DNA of 64,000 nt, taken from positions 458,499 to 522,498 of the forward strand of contig JBMNGL010000013.1 of NCBI GenBank assembly GCA_050949825.1, read 5' to 3'. The DNA comes from DTU019 sp050949825 (GTDB lineage: Bacteria; Bacillota; Syntrophomonadia; Syntrophomonadales; Syntrophomonadaceae). The notes under the pieces were generated by a model. It was given only the letters and a program-made list of their open reading frames with translations, was not told the DNA's origin and did no database searches. Below, in pieces: positions 1-9,639 of the stretch; position 1 is the first letter of the stretch, and every line of letters begins with the position of its first letter. The translations under genes were made by a program, and so were the position numbers.

Positions 1-3000
1 TACCCATTGATGTCGCGGTCCATGGCCCTGATCACATTGGCCTCCTCCAAAGCCAGGCCTCTCAATCTTAAACGAGCGGCCAGTTTCTTCTCAATCTCCT
101 CCACAATATCCTCATCCGCCTCTATCATGGGATCATCAATATGAAAATAGAAGATTCCGCCTGGCCGGGCCGCGCCATAAGGGGTGTTAAACCCTGCCAG
201 GACCGCCTGCAGATATATTAAGAGCTGCAGGTTTAACCCATAATAGATGTCGCTCATATCCAAATCCCGGGGGCCGGATTTATAGTCAATAATACGCACG
301 TAACTGTCTTCACCATCGTCATAAACATCAACCCTGTCGATGCGGCCTTCCAGGGATACGGTCTCCCCATCAGCCAATTCCACCACAACTGCCGGGAATG
401 CGCCTCCCGGCCCAAAGCGCATTTCATAGCCCAGAGGTTGAAATTCACCGCTTTTAAGGTGGCGGGCCAGGGTCCACACCGCCCGCTGCCCGATCCTCTT
501 CAAGCGCTGCCCCAGATAGCGATAGCGATGGGTACTCATAAATACACCTTCACCGTGGGCGGGCAGCAACTGATCCATCACCTGCTCCATCAGGGTGTGG
601 CACTGCTCTTGCCTCATCTCCTCCCAACTGAGCTGCTGTTGATGCATCTTAACCGCAAAATTAAGAATGGCCTGATGAAACAGCTCTCCTACCTCAGGCG
701 CCTCAACCTCATAGCTTTTCCGTTCCAGAGGGCGCAGTCCGTAGCGCACAAAATGAGCAAAAGGGCAGGCGGCATACAGTTCCAGGCGGGATACGCTGGT
801 CTGTCTTGACCCCGCATAGAGCTGTTTCCATTGTGCTGCCGGCACCGCACCGGGGCGGTTGGCGAACAGCAAAGCCTCTTCCAGGCCGGCCAGGCGCGAT
901 TGCCACTCCGGCTTGGCTTTAAACCAGTCATAAACCGCTTCCCAGCGTGGGGAAACCGCTTTGCCATCCAGAGCCTGGCGTAGATTTTCTATCATATACT
1001 TGTAGCTGCTGGGGGCGGACAACAGGTAGTGGTCCTCGGCCGCAGCCGCATCTATGAGCCGGGTGCTTACCTTTATCCCTGTATAGATCTGTTTTAATCG
1101 TTCAATGAGCAATGAAGGGCGCAGGGCTTTGCCTTCAAAATCAGACAGGGGATAGGAAAACTGCAGCAAGCCTTTCACCCGGGAAAGGGTGGCATAAATC
1201 AGGAAGTCTTCTTCAATAGCCTGCAAATCATTGTCTATCCCAATTTTCACTCCTTGCGCCTGCAGCAATTCCTTTTCATCAATCGAGAGCATGCCTTCCG
1301 GCTCCCGGCCCCGTGGCAGCAGGCCATCATTGACCCCAGCCAGCAGCAAAACCGGGCCGTGCTGGCTTATTGAGCGGGTAATGGTGCCCACCAGGACCTG
1401 ATCCACCGTGGAAGGAATCAGGCCCAATTCGCTGCTGGCCAACCCCATTTCCAGAACCTGTCGGAATTCCTTTAAGGTGGTTTTCTCTTCGCCCAGAATC
1501 GCCGCAATTTGGTCCAAAACTTCCACAATCACATTCCAGATCTGACGATTCTCACTGGCCAATTCAAAGCGTTCCTCCTGCATCAGTTCCTCAACCCAGG
1601 ACTCCAGACGCTGCGGAATCTGTATTTTTTCTAGCCATTCAAAGCAGGCCCGGGCGATTTGAGCCCAATTATGTTCACCCTGCACCTGCACTGCCATTTC
1701 TTTTACAGGGGCTATCAATGCCTGGCGATAGGCATTGCTTTCGTCCCGCAGGGCTTCATCGCCCAAGGTAAATGGTTCCAACCAGCGCTGCCCCTGCACA
1801 CTATAGCGCAAGGCATAATTCTCCAGCCGGTCACACTCCTCCACCTGCAAAGGAGTCAGCCCGGTCTTCATATAGCGCAAAACATCCTCCAGACGATAAT
1901 GCTTGATGACCATGTCCAGAGCGGCCAACACCAATTCTATTAACGGATGATGCATAATGCTGCGCTTTTCATCCAGAAAAAAGGGGATTTGATACTCATC
2001 AAAAACCCGTTTAATGGGTCCCGCATAACTGGCAGTGTCAGAGCATATCACCGCAATATCGCGGTAGCGGTACTGTTGTTGCTGCACCAGGGACAGGATC
2101 TTCATGGCTATCAACTCCACCTCGTCCTGCAGGCTGGCGGTGGCAACAATGGATATATTCTCAACAGGGCCGGTATAGGGCCGATGGGGATAGGCATAAA
2201 GCTCTTTTTCCAGATGCTGCAGATCCGGGCTGCGCCCATTATGGGGCCAGTCTTTAACCATAATGATCTGCTCATTTAAACCCTCCTCCCGGGCTTTGCT
2301 ATGCAAGCGATTATAGTAATAGCGTGACAGGGCGAATAATTCCCGGTCACGATCCTCACCCCCCAATTCCATGGTCAAACTGATGGTGGTTGAGGCGGCT
2401 GTTTTCATAATCTGTTCAATCAGTTTCAGGGTGGCTGGGGAAAGGGTATTGAAATTATCAATCCATACTTTAGCCCTGCTGAAATATGGCGATTCGGGCA
2501 GGCGTTCGATGACCAGGTTTAACTGGTCTTCACTATCCAGATAGCGATCCCTTAGATAAGTATTGAAATGATTGTAGATCAAGGCGATATCGTGCAATTT
2601 ATCCTTGAGCAGGATGTCGTCGGGGAGCTGCAAACCGCACTCATCCAGCATTTCGCTATTGATATCGGCATTCTTCAATTCGGACAGCATCCGGCTACAC
2701 TGTTCAATAAAACCCGGCTGCTGACATACCCGGCGAAATACGGTCAACTGCTCTTCACAGGCGGCAATGATCTTTCTCAAAACCATATAGCGGCCCTTTT
2801 CACTGAGCAGCACCCGGGTGCGCCCCCCCGCCTCATGCAATACCCGGCTGCCTACCCGACTGGGGCTTAATACTTCCAAACGCATAATGCCGGGAAGTCC
2901 CAGCCGATTGATCACATCCCGTTCGGCCTGCAGGGTAAACTGCTCCGGAACCAGAAGAATCAAGGGTTCTTCTCCTCCGGCATCAAGCTGCGCCTTAATC

Positions 3001-3062
3001 TCGGCCAGCACCTGCCGGGTCTTACCCTGGCCGCATCGCCCCATAATATAGCGCATCGACAA
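1..3062 (-). CDS. addB: AddB, ATP-dependent helicase/nuclease subunit B (3' end outside window)
   Basis: Subunit of the AddAB double-strand-break end-resection enzyme that feeds RecA. The N-terminus carries a Walker A motif (GRCGQGKT) followed by the family hallmark LVPEQFTLQAE. Residue 766 is the first iron-sulfur cysteine (YAACPFAHF), and the nuclease motif IDYKSG begins at residue 925. The last three cluster cysteines would lie beyond the left edge. About 1020 codons are present. I place the start at a TTG nine bases after AGGAGG, because the resulting MSMRYIMGRCG matches the usual AddB N-terminus; the ATG two codons later is the alternative. The partner addA would normally follow, outside the window. 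Confidence 0.93.
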   Translation of the reverse strand, partial: MSMRYIMGRCGQGKTRQVLAEIKAQLDAGGEEPLILLVPEQFTLQAERDVINRLGLPGIMRLEVLSPSRVGSRVLHEAGGRTRVLLSEKGRYMVLRKIIAACEEQLTVFRRVCQQPGFIEQCSRMLSELKNADINSEMLDECGLQLPDDILLKDKLHDIALIYNHFNTYLRDRYLDSEDQLNLVIERLPESPYFSRAKVWIDNFNTLSPATLKLIEQIMKTAASTTISLTMELGGEDRDRELFALSRYYYNRLHSKAREEGLNEQIIMVKDWPHNGRSPDLQHLEKELYAYPHRPYTGPVENISIVATASLQDEVELIAMKILSLVQQQQYRYRDIAVICSDTASYAGPIKRVFDEYQIPFFLDEKRSIMHHPLIELVLAALDMVIKHYRLEDVLRYMKTGLTPLQVEECDRLENYALRYSVQGQRWLEPFTLGDEALRDESNAYRQALIAPVKEMAVQVQGEHNWAQIARACFEWLEKIQIPQRLESWVEELMQEERFELASENRQIWNVIVEVLDQIAAILGEEKTTLKEFRQVLEMGLASSELGLIPSTVDQVLVGTITRSISQHGPVLLLAGVNDGLLPRGREPEGMLSIDEKELLQAQGVKIGIDNDLQAIEEDFLIYATLSRVKGLLQFSYPLSDFEGKALRPSLLIERLKQIYTGIKVSTRLIDAAAAEDHYLLSAPSSYKYMIENLRQALDGKAVSPRWEAVYDWFKAKPEWQSRLAGLEEALLFANRPGAVPAAQWKQLYAGSRQTSVSRLELYAACPFAHFVRYGLRPLERKSYEVEAPEVGELFHQAILNFAVKMHQQQLSWEEMRQEQCHTLMEQVMDQLLPAHGEGVFMSTHRYRYLGQRLKRIGQRAVWTLARHLKSGEFQPLGYEMRFGPGGAFPAVVVELADGETVSLEGRIDRVDVYDDGEDSYVRIIDYKSGPRDLDMSDIYYGLNLQLLIYLQAVLAGFNTPYGAARPGGIFYFHIDDPMIEADEDIVEEIEKKLAARLRLRGLALEEANVIRAMDRDING

Positions 3063-3535
3063 AAGCCATTTCCTCCTCGCAGAACCACCATTCGGACCCT
3101 TGATTCAACTGCAAAAAGAAAAATTATGAGACAACAGATTAGCGCTAATTTATTATGATTAACACTGACCTGCAAAAAGCTGAAATATGAAAAGAATGCT
3201 GAGTATTTCGACGATAATTCCTGATTCTAATTATTGCTTCTTATTCACGTATTCACTAATGTGCAGTCGAATAAGGGCTTTTGCAGTGGGGTTCACTGTT
3301 CAATAAATAATGGGTTCTCCTTCCCCCTCCTCCATTCCTGCTCAAACAGGATGAGAGGTACCGCAGTTGTTAAGTCATTTTAAAATTGCCCATAACCTTC
3401 TCCGGTCACGTCTCGCTCATAAATTACTTCGATTTTGATGCATGGCAACAGCGACGGACACTAGACAGGGATGACACCAGGGGGGGAAATTAATTATAAT
3501 ATAGGGGTAGTTCTGGGTTTTGGGGAGAGTGTGCT
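3063..3535. other. Intergenic region upstream of addB
   Basis: About 470 bases between divergent genes. No supported ORF or structured RNA was found. It must hold the addB promoter on the minus strand and, near 3493-3505, an AT-rich stretch (TATAATATAGG) that could be the -10 region for the small membrane gene at 3536. Confidence 0.4.
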
Positions 3536-3784
3536 ATGCTGCTTAAAATGGCTATAGTCTTATTGCTGTTGGGATCGATATTGTTTGTATATGCAGGTCT
3601 GGTTTATCGCCAGATCAGCCACGATTTACAGGAGGCAAAAAAAGAGGACCTGGTAGCTTACTACCTGGACCTTTTTTATCGTCTGCTGCCCGGGCCTTTT
3701 TGGTGCGCTGCGGCAGGTATAATCCTGATGTTGCTGGCTCTAATTACCGGAACTGTAGCCATTTGCCTCGATTTCGGCCCGTAG
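3536..3784 (+). CDS. Small two-pass membrane protein, unknown function
   Basis: An 82-residue protein with two hydrophobic segments (roughly residues 3-22 and 55-78) separated by a charged linker rich in E, K and D (HDLQEAKKEDL). A purine-rich RBS (GGGGAGAG) precedes the ATG and a TATAAT-like box lies about 45 bases upstream, so it is probably expressed alone. I recognise no family. The two-helix hairpin is compatible with a small membrane adaptor, but nothing in the sequence identifies a partner. Confidence 0.6.
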   Translation: MLLKMAIVLLLLGSILFVYAGLVYRQISHDLQEAKKEDLVAYYLDLFYRLLPGPFWCAAAGIILMLLALITGTVAICLDFGP

Positions 3785-3812
3785 TGGCCATATCTCTCTT
3801 CCCGAGGTCTCT

Positions 3813-4250
3813 TTACTCCATCAAAAGGATGCGGGCTCCAATGGCCAGCAAGGCAACCCCGATCAGATCCCGCAGTTGAAAATCATACTGTTTCATGCCG
3901 AACGCCCCCGTGTTATCGATCATCAAGGCGGTTAAGATCTGCGCTACAATAATGGCTGTGGTGGCATTGCCTACCCCGATCTGGGGAATAGTGCGCACCA
4001 CCGCATAGATAATCACCACATTCATGATGCCACCCAAATAGGCATACCAGGGGGCCTCCTGCAGTTTTCCTCCCTGCCACCCCAGACCCAGGCAGATAAT
4101 GATTACCAGAACGGTCAGTACTCCGATAATATGTACCACCAGGGTTGATTCCCAAATCCCGATTACTTTGCCCAGAGCAGCGTTAAAGGTCCCCTGCAGC
4201 GCCATGGCCGCTCCGGATAATGCCGCCAATCCCAGGTACAACCAGTTCAC
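3813..4250 (-). CDS. DMT-superfamily transporter of the YdcZ/DUF606 type
   Basis: A 145-residue integral membrane protein with about five hydrophobic helices. The N-terminal ALSGAAMALQGTFNAALG and the AWYAYLGG-like block (APWYAYLGGIMNVV) are typical of the YdcZ/DUF606 half-size drug/metabolite transporter family, whose members are about 140-150 residues and probably dimerise. Substrate is unknown. The start is a GTG preceded by a GGGG-containing RBS. It is convergent with the small membrane gene upstream. Confidence 0.8.
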   Translation of the reverse strand: MNWLYLGLAALSGAAMALQGTFNAALGKVIGIWESTLVVHIIGVLTVLVIIICLGLGWQGGKLQEAPWYAYLGGIMNVVIIYAVVRTIPQIGVGNATTAIIVAQILTALMIDNTGAFGMKQYDFQLRDLIGVALLAIGARILLME

Positions 4251-4394
4251 TCTTTATGCCCCTTTCGCACCTTTTGGCTTATTGTGAATAACCGCTGCAG
4301 CTTTTATGCAAAGAATCACCACTTGACAAAAAGCCAACCGGAGCAAACCAGGGGGCCATCACCCGGTTCACAACCGAATAACTTGGGCCTGGAC

Positions 4395-4743
4395 CTACCG
4401 GTCACAGGCTTTAAATATCCAGCGCAGATAGCAACGACGAGCTTGACGCAGTTTGGTCAATCTATCCTGCAATTGTTCTTTTTCGCTGGGATTGCCACAC
4501 CGGGCCAATTGATTTTTCAAACCCTCGATATCTTCCTGCAAATTATGCAAGGTCTTTCCTACCCAACCAACGCGCACCAATGACCACCCCGTAAAAAATA
4601 ATTATCCCTAAAATTAGTTTACGAAGCGTGCTCAAAGAGGTGACGTTTGGCGGATGGTATTTAATGTCGATTAATACGAAAATAGGCTTTAGACGCAGTA
4701 AACGCTGATTAAAAAACCACCTATCTTTTAACCATATATTCAC
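4395..4743 (-). pseudogene. Possible frameshifted small membrane/coiled-coil protein
   Basis: Two overlapping minus-strand frames fit together. The upstream frame (4743-4543) ends with a transmembrane helix (LILGIIIFYGVVIGARWLG). The downstream frame (about 4580-4395) begins inside the same stretch and continues as a charged heptad-like coiled coil (LQEDIEGLKNQLARCG, then KEQLQDRLTKLRQARR). A single frameshift near 4555-4570 would join them into one TM plus coiled-coil protein. No good RBS is seen for either frame, so this could equally be a decayed gene or chance. Confidence 0.3.
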
Positions 4744-4841
4744 TAATATGCGGTTTTGTTTAAGGTGAATTATACTGCAGGATTGATAGCGTTTAGTCCC
4801 AAGCTTGGATTTCGCCTGTTGGTTACTTGCAGCGCAATATC

Positions 4842-5657
4842 TTAAGGCAAGTGATCGCTGGCATCAGCTTCCAGCAATTTAAACCGTTCCACAATCTTAC
4901 CGCGCTGCGGCGGCCATTCCTTTTTTCCGCAAAACAGTTCATAGGGTCGAGTATAAACCTTCCCGGAGCGCAGGTTGCGATAAATCACCATAGGGCTGAG
5001 GGTTTCAGTATGCTCTGCCAATTGGCATATGATTTCCACTATTTCACCCGAAAAGTGCTGATAGCGCTGCCCAACCTGTATATCACACCTAAAAGGTTGG
5101 CTATTGATCTCCTTTCTGATGATGGCAGCCATCTCCTGGCTGATCTGCAGTAAAGAACCCAGGTTGTAAACAACATGATCACAGGTGGCAATGTCACGCA
5201 ATTCCCGCTTGGCCAATTCAATGCGCCGTGCTGCTTCTTCATCCGGGTAACCGAGCTCTCTTATTGATTGGATGATTTCCGCCAGATCCCGGTAGATGAA
5301 GAGGCTGACCACTTGCTGATAGCCGACATTTTGTTTCAGCTTGCGAATCCCCTCCAGGGTCATAATGGCCAACCCATTTTTGCGCGTTTGGGCCACCCGT
5401 TGCAGTTCAGCGCCGGTTACCCCATAGAAATTATCGAGATAGCGGATCTGCTCCACGATACACCCGGTGCGCTGCAGTTCCAGGTAATCCTGACGGGTAA
5501 TGAAGTAATAGTCCTTGCCGTGCTTCTCCCCCCTTCTGGGAGAGCGGGTCGTAAAGGAGACAATGGGTTCCAGATAATCACTGTTTTCCATGAGCAGGTA
5601 TTCCATCAGGGTGGTTTTGCCCGATGCCGTAGGACCATTTAGCAAAAAATATTTCAT
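4842..5657 (-). CDS. Guanylate-kinase-like P-loop protein fused to a DUF1653 domain
   Basis: A 271-residue protein. Residues 1-185 are guanylate-kinase-like: P-loop GPTASGKTT, then the GMP-binding signature SFTTRSPRRGEKHGKDYYF. Residues about 195-255 match DUF1653 (RYQHFSGEIVEIICQLAEHTET, with YTRPYELF at the end), a small SH3-like domain normally found alone. A strong RBS (AGAAGGAGGAG) precedes the ATG. Whether it phosphorylates GMP is uncertain: the lid region diverges from housekeeping Gmk, which would be encoded elsewhere. It may act on another nucleotide or on a modified base. Confidence 0.75.
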   Translation of the reverse strand: MKYFLLNGPTASGKTTLMEYLLMENSDYLEPIVSFTTRSPRRGEKHGKDYYFITRQDYLELQRTGCIVEQIRYLDNFYGVTGAELQRVAQTRKNGLAIMTLEGIRKLKQNVGYQQVVSLFIYRDLAEIIQSIRELGYPDEEAARRIELAKRELRDIATCDHVVYNLGSLLQISQEMAAIIRKEINSQPFRCDIQVGQRYQHFSGEIVEIICQLAEHTETLSPMVIYRNLRSGKVYTRPYELFCGKKEWPPQRGKIVERFKLLEADASDHLP

Positions 5658-5847
5658 CCTTTGATCTCCTCCTTCTATGTTCCCAAGCGTAAGCTGATAA
5701 ATGCGCTAGGCAAAAGAGATGTAGCCTTGAATTGCTTCTGCATTGCTATTATGGCCGCAGCGCCTTGAGCTGCTAAAAGAAAAGCCCGCTATGTAATCAT
5801 TATCGACAAGGAGGAGTCTTAAGATGAGTAGATCCTGCCCGGAGAAG

Positions 5848-6555
5848 TCAAATAAATGTGGCCAGGGCAATGATGAGCAAGCCCAGGCAGAATCCCAGCC
5901 ACCGACTGCGCGGACCTTTTTGGATCGCCTGGGGCCAGAGTTGAAAGGTCACCAGATAAAGCATAATGCCAGAGGCAAATCCCAGTAGCCAGGGCAGCAA
6001 GGTGGGCACCACAGCGACAGTCAACTTGCCCAGGGCAGTGCCCAGTGGTGTGATCAGCCCCACCGCTGCTGTCTGCAATAGAATGCGTTGGCGGCGCTGT
6101 CCGCCCATCAGCAGTGGGGCTGCAATCGCCATACCTTCAGGTATATTATGTATAGCAATGGCCAGGGCAATGACCATGCCGGTGCGGGCTTTCAATTCCC
6201 CGCCCATGGCTATGGCCATGCCTTCAGGCAGATCATGCAAGGCAATCCCCAGCATAATGAGATAGCCCAATCCCAAAAGGGTCTCGGGTCCATTCATCCA
6301 TTGTCTCAGCCAACGATCGCATATCCATATGGCGGTTATTCCCAACAATACACCCAGCAAAGCGGCCTGGTAATGACTCAGCAGCGCTGAGGGCATCATA
6401 TCGAAAACCACAACTGCCACCATAACCCCGGAAGCCAGACCTAAAAATACCGCCAGGCTGCGATTGCTCCAATTGCGTTTTATAAAAAGCAGCATAGCGC
6501 CAACCGTGGTGCAAAAACCAGCCAAAACACTCATGGCCATTATGTTATCAAACAC
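5848..6555 (-). CDS. ZIP-family metal transporter
   Basis: An inner-membrane divalent-cation (Zn/Fe/Mn) transporter of about 235 residues with eight predicted helices. Both conserved ZIP metal-site motifs are visible: HDLPEG and HNIPEG, on helices IV and V. I choose the GTG at 6555 (VFDNIMAMS) because AGGTGGGG sits seven bases upstream; an ATG 33 bases earlier has no RBS. The gene stands alone, convergent with a short plus-strand frame whose start lies just beyond the stop. Confidence 0.87.
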   Translation of the reverse strand: MFDNIMAMSVLAGFCTTVGAMLLFIKRNWSNRSLAVFLGLASGVMVAVVVFDMMPSALLSHYQAALLGVLLGITAIWICDRWLRQWMNGPETLLGLGYLIMLGIALHDLPEGMAIAMGGELKARTGMVIALAIAIHNIPEGMAIAAPLLMGGQRRQRILLQTAAVGLITPLGTALGKLTVAVVPTLLPWLLGFASGIMLYLVTFQLWPQAIQKGPRSRWLGFCLGLLIIALATFI

Positions 6556-6775
6556 CCTATCCCCACCTGCATAACATATAATAATCATTTTATGTTGGCA
6601 GTGGATGAGTTAGGTATTTTTCTTGTCCGGAGCCAGTCCCTATATTGGGCTTTTCCCACCTAAATCTCCTGTTTAGTCCTCAGCCCAAGCATTACTGGAG
6701 AACTGCTATTTTTATTTACAGCAGGTATATTAGCTGCAAATTTCTCATAATGTGCAGCAAGGAGGTGCAAGCAAG

Positions 6776-7150
6776 ATGTGGAAAAACATAAGCATTGAAT
6801 TGAACGGACTGGCCCGGGCTATTCTCATATCCCTGCTCCTGGCAGTGGCAGCCGCAACGGTGGTGTATTTCACCAGGCTGTCTGAGGAGAGTTTCGGATT
6901 GCTGGCCAAGATCATTCTGGCCGGCGGGGTATTTACTGGAGCCGCCTATGTGGCGAAAGCCCGTGCCACCCGCGGCCTGGTCAGAGGGCTGAATTTCGGT
7001 GTGATGATCTTTATTCTTATGCTCATAGCCACATTGGCTACCAATCCCGGTTTAATAGGTATCAAGAGTTCCCTGTATAATCTGCTGCTCTGTATGGTCT
7101 CCGGAGCTTTAGGCGGAGTTTTAGGGATCGGCTTAAGCAACAACATATGA
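6776..7150 (+). CDS. TIGR04086/YrzE-type four-helix membrane protein
   Basis: A 124-residue membrane protein with four hydrophobic helices and glycine-rich turns (AGGVFTGAAYVAKARATRGLVRGL). This pattern is typical of the TIGR04086 (YrzE) family of Firmicutes, whose function is unknown. The start is the ATG at 6776, preceded by a near-perfect RBS (AAGGAGGTG). It is followed after 11 bases by an intrinsic terminator, so it is probably monocistronic. Confidence 0.78.
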   Translation: MWKNISIELNGLARAILISLLLAVAAATVVYFTRLSEESFGLLAKIILAGGVFTGAAYVAKARATRGLVRGLNFGVMIFILMLIATLATNPGLIGIKSSLYNLLLCMVSGALGGVLGIGLSNNI

Positions 7151-7161
7151 AGCCGAATCAG

Positions 7162-7208
7162 AAAAAGGCCAGCCAGGCCGGTATACAACCGACCCTGCTG
7201 GCCTTTTT
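7162..7208 (+). terminator. Rho-independent terminator
   Basis: A 12-base inverted repeat (AAAAAGGCCAGC and GCTGGCCTTTTT) with a 23-base loop, ending in a T run on both strands. It serves the YrzE-type gene and could also stop minus-strand transcription. Confidence 0.85.
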
Positions 7209-7437
7209 CTGTGCGCGCACCGCAATGGTACCAGCCCACCAGTGGGTCGGGTCCACTGCCTTCACCCCTGCAGCCATCAGCATTTATAGCTGATTATTAA
7301 CCCCATATCTTTATCAACAGATTGCGCAGGAAAACCGGGAGCCTTAAATAATATACCCGCACTGAGTTTGCCTCCTTAAACAGAGAGTATCTTTTCTGGT
7401 ATTGTATGATTTCTGGTGCAAAAAAGTGACAGATAAA

Positions 7438-9510
7438 TTAGGGAGATAGGAGGGCCATCCCGGGACCAGCCATGAATTCAGACAATTCAGCCCTTTTTAT
7501 ACTGGCTGCTTTCTTAATAGGGATGCTGTTTTTAAACACCCGGCCATAGGAGCGCTTTTCCAACCGGGCATCCAGCACAATGAAAAGGCCGCGGTCGCTT
7601 TCACTGCGAATCAATCTTCCCGCCCCCTGTTTAAAACGCACCGCAGCGTCAGGCAGCATGAAGCCCTTGAAACTGCTGCGCTTTTGCAGACGGTAATAGC
7701 GGTCTCCGGCGCTGCAGAAGGGGTCGGCCGGAGACCTGAAAGGCAGTCTGACCATGACCAGGGTTTGCAGCACATCCCCTTTGAGATCAATTCCTTCCCA
7801 GAAGGTCTCCAAACCCATTAATACTGTATTTGAGGCTTGCACAAATTGTTCCATCAGGTACTTAAATTCTCCATCCTCATCCTGCACCAGCAGGCACAAA
7901 CCCTGTTCACCAGCCCAACCGCGCAAGGCCAGTGAGGCCGCCTGCAATTCTTTGCGCGAAGTGAAGAGTGCCATGGTGCGGCCTTGTGTTACCGTCAGAA
8001 TGTCTTGCAGTGCAGCGCTGACCGCAGCGCTGAAACCCGGTGAGGCTGGATCAGGCATGTCGGAGAGAGACACCAAGAAGGCCTGGGTGTCATAGTCGAA
8101 GGGCGAGTACTGCAACAGGGTTTGCACCCGATCACTATCCTCCAAATAATTCAACCCGGTTTTTTCAATAAAATAATCGAAGGAATCCTCAATGGTTAAG
8201 GTAGCCGAAACCATCACCAGGCTCTTTAGCTTACTGTAAAGCCGCTGATGTAAAAGCTCTCCGATGCGAATACTGGAGGACGATAAGGCTAAAGGCTGCC
8301 CATCCTGATATTGAATCCAGCAAATGGTATCAGGATGATCGAGGCCCTCTTCCATAACCATAAAGGCTTGTTCAGACCCTTCCCTGAGGGTCTGAATCAG
8401 CCCATTCAGTTCCATTTCCTCATCTTCCCCGGCAAGCTCGGCTTTTAATTCCACCAGGCGATGTATCAGCAGGTTGGTGCTGTGCTGCCAGGCTGTATAA
8501 TTTCCCACCATTTCCGCAAACCAGTCACTTTCAAAATCCTCATATTCCAGCACCCGGGCGTGATCCTCCCGGGGCCGGGATGGCTTGACGGCAGCGAAAC
8601 AGGCCTCCAGCAACTCCAAACAGCGGTTGACCATATTGACAAGCTCGTTGAGGTTGACCGCCTGGGTGGAATAGCGGCCTTTCAAGTACTGCAGATAACC
8701 GCGTTCGTACTTGCGCTCCTTGCTATACAACAAGTGCAGCATTTCCCGGCATTCTTCCCGGGAGAACCTGGCCGACAGCTTGTCAAATGATTCCCTTTCA
8801 AAGGTGTGGGCTTCGTCTATAATCAGGTAATGATATTCAGGTAGAATGCTGTTGTCGACCAGCAAATCCGACAACAAGAGGGCATGATTGACAACGATCA
8901 AATCCGCCTTTTCCAGACGTTTAAGCATTTTCAAACGAAAGCATTTATCCCGATAGGGGCACAGTTCTCTGGCGCAGCTGCGGCGGTTGGCCGCCAGCAG
9001 GCCCCAGTGTTTCATGACCTGGCCGGGTAGCCCCAGTTCCTTGCGATCGCCGCTGCCGGTTGTTTCCGCCCAATGCAAAACCGCTTCCATGAAGGCCTGT
9101 TCCCCTTTATCAAGCCGGCGTTTCCCTGCCAATATGCTCATATACTGGTTCCAACACAGGTAATTCTCACGCCCTTTGGCCTCGGCACAGGTGTAGCCCT
9201 GCTTGATAACCGCTTCTAAATCCGGAATATCGTGCTCAATTAACTGCTGCTGCAAGGCGCGGGTGCGGGTGGATACCACTACTTTTTCCCCGCTATTAAG
9301 GGACCACAGAATGGCGGGCAACAGGTAGGCAAATGATTTGCCCACCCCGGTGCCTACTTCAGCCACCAGGAATTCCTGGTCGCTGAAGGCATCTGCCACA
9401 GCCTGGGCCATTTGCACCTGTTCGTCACGATGCCGGTATTGCTTGATATGCTGTTCCATTGGTCCGCCCGGTTCAAAATAGGCGGCTACTATGTCGCGGG
9501 CAAAGGTCAT
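7438..9510 (-). CDS. DinG/XPD-type ATP-dependent DNA helicase
   Basis: A 690-residue superfamily 2 helicase. Walker A is VGTGVGKSFAYLLPA near residue 53. The iron-sulfur region follows between motifs I and II (C in YLCWNQY, then SCARELCPYRDKC). Motif II is DEAH (IIDEAHTF), and motifs V-VI include GLETFWEGIDLKGD and QGAGRLIRSESDRG. This is a 5'-3' helicase thought to remove replication-blocking structures. It lacks the N-terminal exonuclease found in Bacillus DinG. RBS GGAGGAG lies ten bases before the ATG. Confidence 0.92.
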   Translation of the reverse strand: MTFARDIVAAYFEPGGPMEQHIKQYRHRDEQVQMAQAVADAFSDQEFLVAEVGTGVGKSFAYLLPAILWSLNSGEKVVVSTRTRALQQQLIEHDIPDLEAVIKQGYTCAEAKGRENYLCWNQYMSILAGKRRLDKGEQAFMEAVLHWAETTGSGDRKELGLPGQVMKHWGLLAANRRSCARELCPYRDKCFRLKMLKRLEKADLIVVNHALLLSDLLVDNSILPEYHYLIIDEAHTFERESFDKLSARFSREECREMLHLLYSKERKYERGYLQYLKGRYSTQAVNLNELVNMVNRCLELLEACFAAVKPSRPREDHARVLEYEDFESDWFAEMVGNYTAWQHSTNLLIHRLVELKAELAGEDEEMELNGLIQTLREGSEQAFMVMEEGLDHPDTICWIQYQDGQPLALSSSSIRIGELLHQRLYSKLKSLVMVSATLTIEDSFDYFIEKTGLNYLEDSDRVQTLLQYSPFDYDTQAFLVSLSDMPDPASPGFSAAVSAALQDILTVTQGRTMALFTSRKELQAASLALRGWAGEQGLCLLVQDEDGEFKYLMEQFVQASNTVLMGLETFWEGIDLKGDVLQTLVMVRLPFRSPADPFCSAGDRYYRLQKRSSFKGFMLPDAAVRFKQGAGRLIRSESDRGLFIVLDARLEKRSYGRVFKNSIPIKKAASIKRAELSEFMAGPGMALLSP

Positions 9511-9639
9511 AACAGGGGTTCTCCTCCGGATGAAATCGGTTTAGGGGCGCCCGAGGAAGAATATAACCATTACGGAGTCCAAGGGGAAGTGGGGGCACCC
9601 CGGGAACGACCGGCGATGAAAACATCGCCGTTGCCGGGT

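Noticed and set aside
438..2870. Several plus-strand frames of 77-123 codons across the first 3 kb
   Set aside because: All are antisense to addB, whose frame stays open across the whole region with conserved motifs at both ends.
3250..4751. A 15-base near-repeat (TATTCACTAATGTGC at 3250 and TATTCACTAATATGC at 4737)
   Set aside because: Short, AT-rich and with one mismatch; two occurrences in 64 kb can arise by chance, and flanks do not match.
5824..5988. A 54-codon plus-strand frame starting MSRSCPEKSNKCGQG with a good AGGAGGAG upstream
   Set aside because: It overlaps the 3' end of the ZIP gene for most of its length and matches nothing. The RBS and two cysteines are intriguing (perhaps the stump of a displaced gene), but not enough to call.
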